The position numbers were made by a program, and so were the translations under genes. Source: Hyparrhenia diplandra (lineage: Eukaryota > Streptophyta > Magnoliopsida > Poales > Poaceae). Taken from it: a stretch of DNA of 64,000 nt. Positions 57,957 to 64,000 of the stretch are shown piece by piece (the stretch's first letter is position 1; each line of letters begins with the position of its first letter). The notes under the pieces are model-generated. The model was not told the DNA's origin and did no database searches. It was given only the letters and a program-made list of their open reading frames with translations. Location: contig JADLZK010001932.1 in the NCBI GenBank assembly GCA_015847255.1, forward strand, positions 744,001-808,000. The letters are read 5' to 3'.

Positions 57957-58440
57957 CGAGAATCGATGGTGGATGGCGTCGTCGTCGGCGCTGGCTCGTT
58001 GCTCGGCCGGCGCGGCGGCGGTGCGCCGCGGCGTGGTCCTTATTGCGGTGGGCGCGATCCGTCAGGGGATCGGCCGGCCGCGCACGGGGAGTGGGATTGG
58101 GTGGTGCGTGCTCCGGCGTTCCGCGCGCGGCGAGGCTATTTTTGAGGACACAAGACACGGCATGGCGCATGGCGCATGGCGCGCGGCGCGGGAGTACAGA
58201 CTACTGATTGACCGTGTAGACTGTAGAGCTGGAACTTGGCCAAGGGAATTTGACCGTGTTTGCGTCGGGATGGCACGACACAAAAGTGGTTTGGAAACTA
58301 GCATAGATTTTGAGGATCAGCAAGGCACGAAGCTGGGCCGGGATGTTAGTGGCCATGCTGCTTGGCCGAAGTATTGTGATGTTGAGGAGATCATGAAGAT
58401 GAAAATCCCACGTTATTCTTGCCCAGACCATGTGGCCTGA
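57957..58440. other. Upstream region of the DUF569 locus
   Basis: GC-rich up to about 58200. No clear TATA box and no other gene. Confidence 0.4.
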
Positions 58441-58479
58441 AATTTTGAGAAGTCAGCCATTTTTTTTCTGTGAGAAGTG

Positions 58480-58690
58480 CATACCGGCTGGCTATGTGAG
58501 CACGGTGAGCGAGAGATTCGTAGCAGTTCTACTGCTGCTGATGGGAGGAAAGTTTTGAAGGCCCTATGGTCAGTGAAAGTTCCTGAAAAGATCAAAGTTT
58601 TCACAACGAAAGTCGCCAATAATGGAATTCCAACCCAAGCTAACAAGTGCTATGGTCATATTGTTTCTCAGGCGACTTGTGAACTATGAA
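58480..58690 (+). pseudogene. LINE reverse-transcriptase zinc-binding domain fragment
   Basis: The frame reads KALWSVKVPEKIKVF, then NNGIPTQANKCY and VSQATCEL, the zf-RVT region at the C-terminus of plant L1-type LINEs. Only this piece is present, joined directly to copia sequence. Confidence 0.8.
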
Positions 58691-59400
58691 GCCGGATCCT
58701 ACGGTACTTATAGGGCAGCCATGACCTCGGCCTTCGTCTCTCCCGGAGTGCACCACTAGACCTTAGAGTCTACTCCGAAGCAGATTGGGCTGGATGCCCA
58801 GATACTCGTCGCTCCACCTCCAGATACGTCGTGTTCCTTGGGGACAACTTGTTTCCTAGTCTTCCAAGCATCAAGCAATGGTGTCCCGCTCGAGCGCAGA
58901 GGCAGAGTATCACGCCATGGCTAATGGCGTTGCTGAAGCCTGTTGGCTCTGTCAACTTCTTGGTGAGCTTAGCAACCCTCCTCGCTAGACCACGATTGTT
59001 TATTGTGACAAGATCAGTGCAGTTTACCTCTCCACCCACCCAGTTCAACACCAGCGCACGAAACATGTGGAGATTGACCTACACTTCGTTCATGAACGCG
59101 TCACCCTTGGAGAAGTTTGTGTCTTGCATGTTCCTACTACTTCCCAATACGCCGACATCTTCATCAAAGGGCTTCCGACGTCCGTGTTTACAGAGTTTAG
59201 GTCTAGTCTTAATGTTCGCGGTGCTCCCGCCCAACTGCAAAGGTGTGTTAGGATGTAAACCCAAGGCCCATGGGCCTGCCGATGTAGGCTCCCCATGTGG
59301 ACTATATTTATACACTGTTGGTCACTAATCAAGGTTAAGCGAGTATTATCCAAACCCTAATCCTCTCTCAAAATGATTCTTTAGGACAGTTCTGACCCAA
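58691..59400 (+). pseudogene. 3' end of a Ty1/copia element (RNase H and start of LTR)
   Basis: RNase H pieces appear in shifted frames: VYSEADWAGCPDTRRS and STSRYVVFLGDNL near 58770-58850, then VEIDLHFVHERVTLGE, VPTTSQYADIFIKGLP and FTEFRSSLNVRG to about 59225. An LTR-like start, TGTTAGGATGTAAACCC, follows at 59246. The 5' remainder of the element is absent, and a second LTR was not found. This family differs from the element at 245-5334. Confidence 0.85.
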
Positions 59401-59946
59401 AAACTGTTTGCTAGTTTCCATAGTCAGTTCAATCCTAATACCATGAAAATTAGTGGTTAACCCTTCTTAGGATACACTAACTGCACACTCTCACAAGATG
59501 CAAACTTGGCCTGAATATCACTAAGTCTCAATATGTGTTGGTCGCTTGAAGTGAAATACAACTTCCAATACAACTTATTGAGATCCATGACTTAACCCTA
59601 TCTAATGAGGTAAATTTGGCTATGATTTGGTGAGAGTATATATACCTCAAGTGCATATTCATATAATGCTCTCAACATGAAGTCCCATGAAGTTCATGTC
59701 TTGCATTGGACAACCCTTAATAATATGTCTAGAGGAAAAATAGAGCCCTATATATATGTCACCTTCCTTTGCTCCATATATACTTGTCATCAAGCCAAAT
59801 CAATCATGGGGCCAAAAGAACCATATATATGGACGACAAGTGTGCTAACAACATAAATGTAATCACTGCAAAGCACATGATAGTCATAGGTAGTTATGTT
59901 CATTAGTCACCAAATCCAAAGTTACAGATTTGGTGCGTTTATCTTA
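59401..59946. other. Intergenic or LTR remainder, no gene seen
   Basis: AT-rich. The end of the copia LTR could not be fixed. Confidence 0.4.
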
Positions 59947-60363
59947 TCTACTACACATATATAGAGAACCCCTACACCTATATAGAGAACCCCCACTAGA
60001 GAGTTCTCTCGACATGCAAGCATGCCACCTCAGCAGCCCCACTAAAGACATGACATCCATCCATGACCCCTTTGTTTAAACTAACTAAAAAAACTTATAA
60101 CTCACAAACCAAAAAAAAAAAAATTAAATTCTGATTACACTATTGAATTCCTTGTAATAAATCTTTCAATCTCATATGGATATATTTCGATAAAAATATA
60201 GGTGAGCCCCACTGATAGTTGGTATAGAGTAAAGTAAAAAAATTAAAAAAAAAGAGAATGAAAAAAAGGGGAAAAAGAAAGAAAAAGAATAGGAGGGTGA
60301 TAGTAATATTCTAACTCACAGATTTCTCCTTCATACCCGCTACAACGCGGGGAATCCATCTAG
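59947..60363 (+). mobile_element. Short non-autonomous Helitron, about 417 bp
   Basis: It begins TCTACTACACATATATAGAG after an A. It ends with the hairpin CCCGC TACAAC GCGGG, then GAATCCAT and CTAG. The base after CTAG is C rather than the expected T, so the right boundary or the flank has changed. There is no coding content, and an A-rich tract fills 60110-60290. Confidence 0.65.
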
Positions 60364-60605
60364 CATTCCTATAAAGCAAAAATCCCACTAGCTATTTCTT
60401 GCAACATGCAAGCTATCCAAAGGCAATCCACTATCATGTACAATTTAACATGCACTAAGCAAAACTCCACTATCTCTGTATCTTACCAAGAAAATTGTAG
60501 GCATATAAATTTTTCTTCCTATCCTTGTATTATTTCACAATTTAACAATATGATTAGTTGGCAGATTGCTTTGGAACTGAGTTTTGAGAGAAACTAATAA
60601 GTAGT
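60364..60605. other. Short intergenic flank
   Basis: Nothing recognised between the short Helitron and the LTR element. Confidence 0.4.
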
Positions 60606-61063
60606 TGTCACGTGCCAGGATTTGGGCCTTGCAGCCAAAAAAAAAGGAGCCCACGCGAGGGCACCAGGTGGGTAGGCCGTGTGCGTGCGTGCCTGGCCGG
60701 CACCCCCCACCGTCCTTCGTTATCCAAATCTCGTCAAAATAAATATTAGGGAATAAATATTTAGGAAAGAAATATGTTTTCTTTGTTAAGAGGTATTCGA
60801 TCTATAAGAAAACCTTCTAGATATATTTCTTAGCGTGCAAGTCTCCCTCGGACTATAAATACAAGGACTATACACCCAACAGCTCTCCCGCTTCCTCGCT
60901 CTCGGTCCACCGAACCTAGCGGCCGTGTGCGCCGCCCACGCCGCGACGCGCTGCTGCCACCCCACGTGCGCTGCTGCCGCACGACAGGGCGCAAGCGCCG
61001 GCGCGCCACCTCTACCTGCCCGCCCGATCGTGTCACCGCCGCGGAATCCATCGATTTGTGACA
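60606..61063 (+). repeat. 5' LTR of the non-autonomous element
   Basis: It shares GTCCTTCGTTATCCAAATC, GGGAATAAATATTTAGG and CTCCCTCGGACTATAAATAC with the 3' LTR. It lacks about 100 bp around GTATGTAATCAGTTG that is present there. TATAAAT is at 60854-60860. Confidence 0.9.
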
Positions 61064-61080
61064 GCCGTTATCCGGAGACC

Positions 61081-63330
61081 AGGACGATTCCCACCACCGA
61101 TGGTTTTTGAGAATCTCAGCTTCCCCATGGCTCTCAAGCAACTCCTCAAGGATAACATCGCCAAGATCGACGGCCGCTTCGACGAGATTGAAGCTCGCCT
61201 TCGCCGTATATGGCGAACCCCTACGCCAACGCCGGCGCCGACCACGTCCCCGGGGCGCCAATGATAACATCCCTGCCCGGGGCGCTACCGATGGCGACAC
61301 CGCTCTCATTAGCGCCACCGATGTCATCTCCATCCACAACGAACCCATGGCCTCGCCAGCAGCAACGCCGCAGCACGCGGCCATGCTATCCGATGTATGT
61401 GCCGATGACAATGCTGCGATCTACAACCACGCCAAGGTGCAATACGACTCCACCCTCGCAACCCAACACAACGTCATCCTACCGGGCAACCTTGCCTACG
61501 AAGGCCAGCGGCAAGCTGGACGACCTCATCGTTGCCGCCCCTACCATGGGTACCACCGACGTCATCCCCTCCACGACCACCGACGTCCCACCAACAGCTC
61601 GGCGAAAATCCTACCCAACTAGGCCAACGTCGTGAGGCTCCAACAACGGTGCAGATAAGTTCCTATGCCAACAACATCATCTCGACAACCGGGAACACCG
61701 GGGAGCTTCCACGAAATTACCATCGGGAGCAACTCAACGGCGTTGCGACGTTGACGCTATCATCGCCGATCTCAACCCCAACGTCCTCGACATCGACAAC
61801 GCCTCCAAGGGCGCCCCAACAACATCAGCAACAACCACGATGTTGCTAACCATGACGTCCTCAGCATCGACAACATCGCCAACGACAACTACAATGTCCC
61901 CAACGCTGACACCTGCGATGACACCTCCAAGGGCAACACCAACAGCAATGACGCCCCTCCCATGGGCGCCACCACCGACCCGGACATTGACAGCTTGGAC
62001 CACAACACCCATGATAAACGACATCAGCCCGCTACACTTGTTGGATGTCCCTCGGACTTCCACCATGGCGGAGAACGTCAACAAGAGAACTGTGGATCCC
62101 ATCATGGCTTCAACACCGACAAGTGCTTTATTGACAACCCCACTGTCAGCAGTCGACTCCCTGATGACACCAGCGCAAGCTCTAGCGCAAAAGGCGCCCC
62201 CATCAGCGCCACGACAGCAGAACATCGGCCCTGACAACGACACGAGGTGTGCTGCTATCCACCTGACAATGGCGGTCCTTGTATGGTTCATCTACGTGCC
62301 AAGCCAGGCGACACTGGAGGACTGGCACACCTCCACATGATGTCTCCCTTACGGCTTCAAGCTACCCATCTATGGCGACCACATCAGAACCTAGCGCCAA
62401 CGGACCGAGAGAGACCCGCATGCGACTACATCGACACCTTCAAGTTCGCCAACAGGCTCCATGCTATGCAACGGGGACGCACTACAGCGGGAGGCGCCCC
62501 GCACGATCGACATAGCGATTGAACTCGCTCGTCTCCTCGATGCCCCTTGCCACGTTCGTCACATGGCTCGACGATAGCTGACTGATACAACAACATGGGC
62601 GACTTGGCTATGATAGCTGGCTACCTCAACCCTCGATGACATCGGCGCCCGGTCACGACAACCCTCTCAACTTCACCAACGGACCTCGCTACAAGATTTG
62701 GGCTGCGGTGCGATGACAGACGCTGCGCACCTCGACCATATCAATCCACCTCGCCCCACAGTTCGACGTCCCCGATGTCTTCAATGAGCTTCAACTTGTG
62801 AGCTCCACCGACGATGACTTGAGGTACACACCACCAACATCGAGCCTCTACCTCGTCGACTTTGTCACTACCCTAGAGGCCTTCTTCACGGTTCTCCTCG
62901 CTACGTCGAACGACCAAAAGCTCCAGAACATCACCAGCAACATTGAGCTCCAAGCGGGAGCACCAACTGGAATGCTGCTCAAGGAAATTGACGTCCACCT
63001 ACCGACGTCCTCACCTTTGACGCAAGGCTTCCCGGCGACCATCGTACTAAGTATATAGCTTCTTACCATTGACAATCTTCTTCTTCGACAACCACCGCTT
63101 CTACGCCACAACAGTATCAACAATGCTACGAGATGTTCTACAACCAGTGCAAGCCTTATGGGCAAGCATCTTGTTCATGGAGGAGCATCCCCACTACTTT
63201 TTGGAGGACATTATGACCCTGCTCTTCAACGACAAGCTACCTCCATTAGTGGCAATCAATTTCTTCGACGATAGGGTGACAGTGCCGCCAGAACCGCCTT
63301 CCCCGGCGACCATGGCCAACATTTCGTGAG
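61081..63330 (+). other. Internal coding-like region of the LTR element, unrecognised
   Basis: A first frame near 61100-61264 begins MVFENLSFPMALKQLLKD, then KIDGRFDEIEARLRRIW, an amphipathic helix of the kind found at the start of some Gag proteins. What follows is a long low-complexity stretch rich in Thr, Asp, Asn, Ala and Pro codons (ACAAC, GCCACC, ATCGACAAC themes), with open frames of 80-190 codons in several phases on both strands. The last part (62750-63330) reads more like a folded protein (YLVDFVTTLEAFF, then ASILFMEEHPHYFLEDI). No retroviral enzyme motif was seen. Frames are interrupted, so it is either a degraded Gag-like region or captured sequence. I assign no function. Confidence 0.45.
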
Positions 63331-63450
63331 CATCAACACCATTGGCAGAGATAATGAGGCGACACTACACCAACCATCGCTGTGGCCTTAGCATCGCCTT
63401 GGTGGGTTAGCCGACGTGTGGGCGCGTCACCTCGTCGAATGGTGGGGAGA

Positions 63451-63963
63451 TGTCACGTTCCAGGATTTGGGCCTTGAGACCCGGCCCAAGGAGCCCCATG
63501 CGAGGGCACCAGGTGGGTAGGCCCAGGCGTGCGTGCACAGTCGGCGCTGCCGCCGTCCTTCGTTATCCAAATCTCGTCAAAATAAATATTAGGGAATAAA
63601 TATTTAGGAAAGAAATAGGTTGCTTTGTCAAGAGGTATTCCGATCTATAAGGAAACCTCCTAGATATTTCTTAGCGTGCAAGTCTCCCTCGGACTATAAA
63701 TACAACGGGTATGTAATCAGTTGAATCTAATTAGAAAAATTCAAGGGGTAACACTCGATAGCTCTCCCTCGGACTATAAATACAACGGGTATGTAATCAG
63801 TTGAATCTAATTAGAAAAATTCAAGGGGTAACACTCGATAGCTCTCCAGCTTCCTTGCTCTCGCTCCCACGCATCCTAGCTAACGCACGCCGCTGCTGCC
63901 GCCCCACGTGCGCGTGCCGCCGTCGCCACCTCTTCCTCGCCGCCGATCGTGTCACTGCTGACA
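63451..63963 (+). repeat. 3' LTR with a duplicated promoter segment
   Basis: 513 bp. It matches the 5' LTR, but an 80-bp unit (63683-63762) is repeated exactly or nearly so at 63763-63842, giving two TATAAA boxes at 63695 and 63775. Confidence 0.9.
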
Positions 63964-64000
63964 GTAGTCAATGGGTTTAATTATTCCTCCCATTTTAAGC

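Larger units (their letters stand above)
60606..63963 (+). mobile_element. Complete non-autonomous LTR retrotransposon, 3358 bp
   Basis: LTRs lie at 60606-61063 and 63451-63963, beginning TGTCACGT and ending TGACA. They are flanked by an exact duplication GTAGT (60601-60605 and 63964-63968). A polypurine tract, GGTGGGGAGA, lies at 63441-63450. A degenerate tRNA-Met-type primer site, GTTATCCGGAG, follows the 5' LTR. The 2.4-kb interior has no protease, reverse transcriptase or integrase motif, so it must rely on enzymes from another element. Confidence 0.92.

Noticed and set aside
57365..58207. 280-codon plus-strand frame
   Set aside because: It is antisense to the DUF569 exon 1, which has clear family motifs on the minus strand.
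61734..62291. 185-codon minus-strand frame in the LTR element
   Set aside because: It is the mirror of a Thr/Ala/Asn-rich low-complexity region. Element orientation from the LTR ends, primer site and polypurine tract is plus.

Overview
This is a plant nuclear window, almost certainly from a grass and probably a panicoid (sorghum, maize or Setaria-like). Signs are spliced genes with GT-AG introns, a MEG/ESF1-type cysteine-rich peptide, legume-lectin receptor kinases, a CYSTM gene, a DUF569 gene, and grass-type CACTA, PIF/Harbinger, Mutator-like, hAT-like, Helitron, Stowaway-like, SINE, LINE, Ty1/copia and Ty3/gypsy sequences. Most of the 64 kb is transposon-derived. Bacterial features such as operons and ribosome binding sites are absent, as expected.

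Layout. 1-9440: a tandemly repeated block carrying decayed copies of a small secreted peptide, split by a complete but frame-broken copia element (245-5334, TSD ACAAG) and by a hAT-like insertion near 8080-8885. 9440-16950: transposon debris, including a Ty3/gypsy protease fragment and a bounded PIF/Harbinger element (14030-15992, TSD TAA). 17056-19050: a decayed lectin receptor kinase. 20000-26118: a gene-like stretch with an RPA70-like exon series, ending at a Helitron 3' terminus. 26415-32660: nested retroelements (a probable LTR, then an L1-type LINE interrupted by a solo LTR with TSD GACGT). 33551-35562: a second lectin receptor kinase with two frame breaks. 37340-40500: CACTA-type elements. 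40948-41413: an intact three-exon CYSTM gene on the minus strand. 42265-43614: a Mutator-like element with GC-rich cargo (TSD ATAAAGAAA). 45201-45536: an intact MEG/ESF1-like secreted peptide gene whose promoter is split by a complete Helitron (45625-49665). 52196-56745: a 2.15-kb tandem duplication, one copy of which acquired a foldback MITE. 56819-57956: a frame-broken DUF569 gene. 58480-59400: LINE and copia fragments. 59947-60363: a short Helitron. 60606-63963: a complete non-autonomous LTR element (TSD GTAGT) with unrecognised internal coding content.

The genes do not form a pathway. The lectin kinase pair is a local tandem family on the plus strand. CYSTM and the MEG-like gene are the only two genes that look intact. 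The clearest biology is how mobile DNA has rearranged the genes: one promoter has been moved 4 kb away, a duplication ends where a DUF569 exon should be, and exact target-site duplications let many insertions be bounded to the base.
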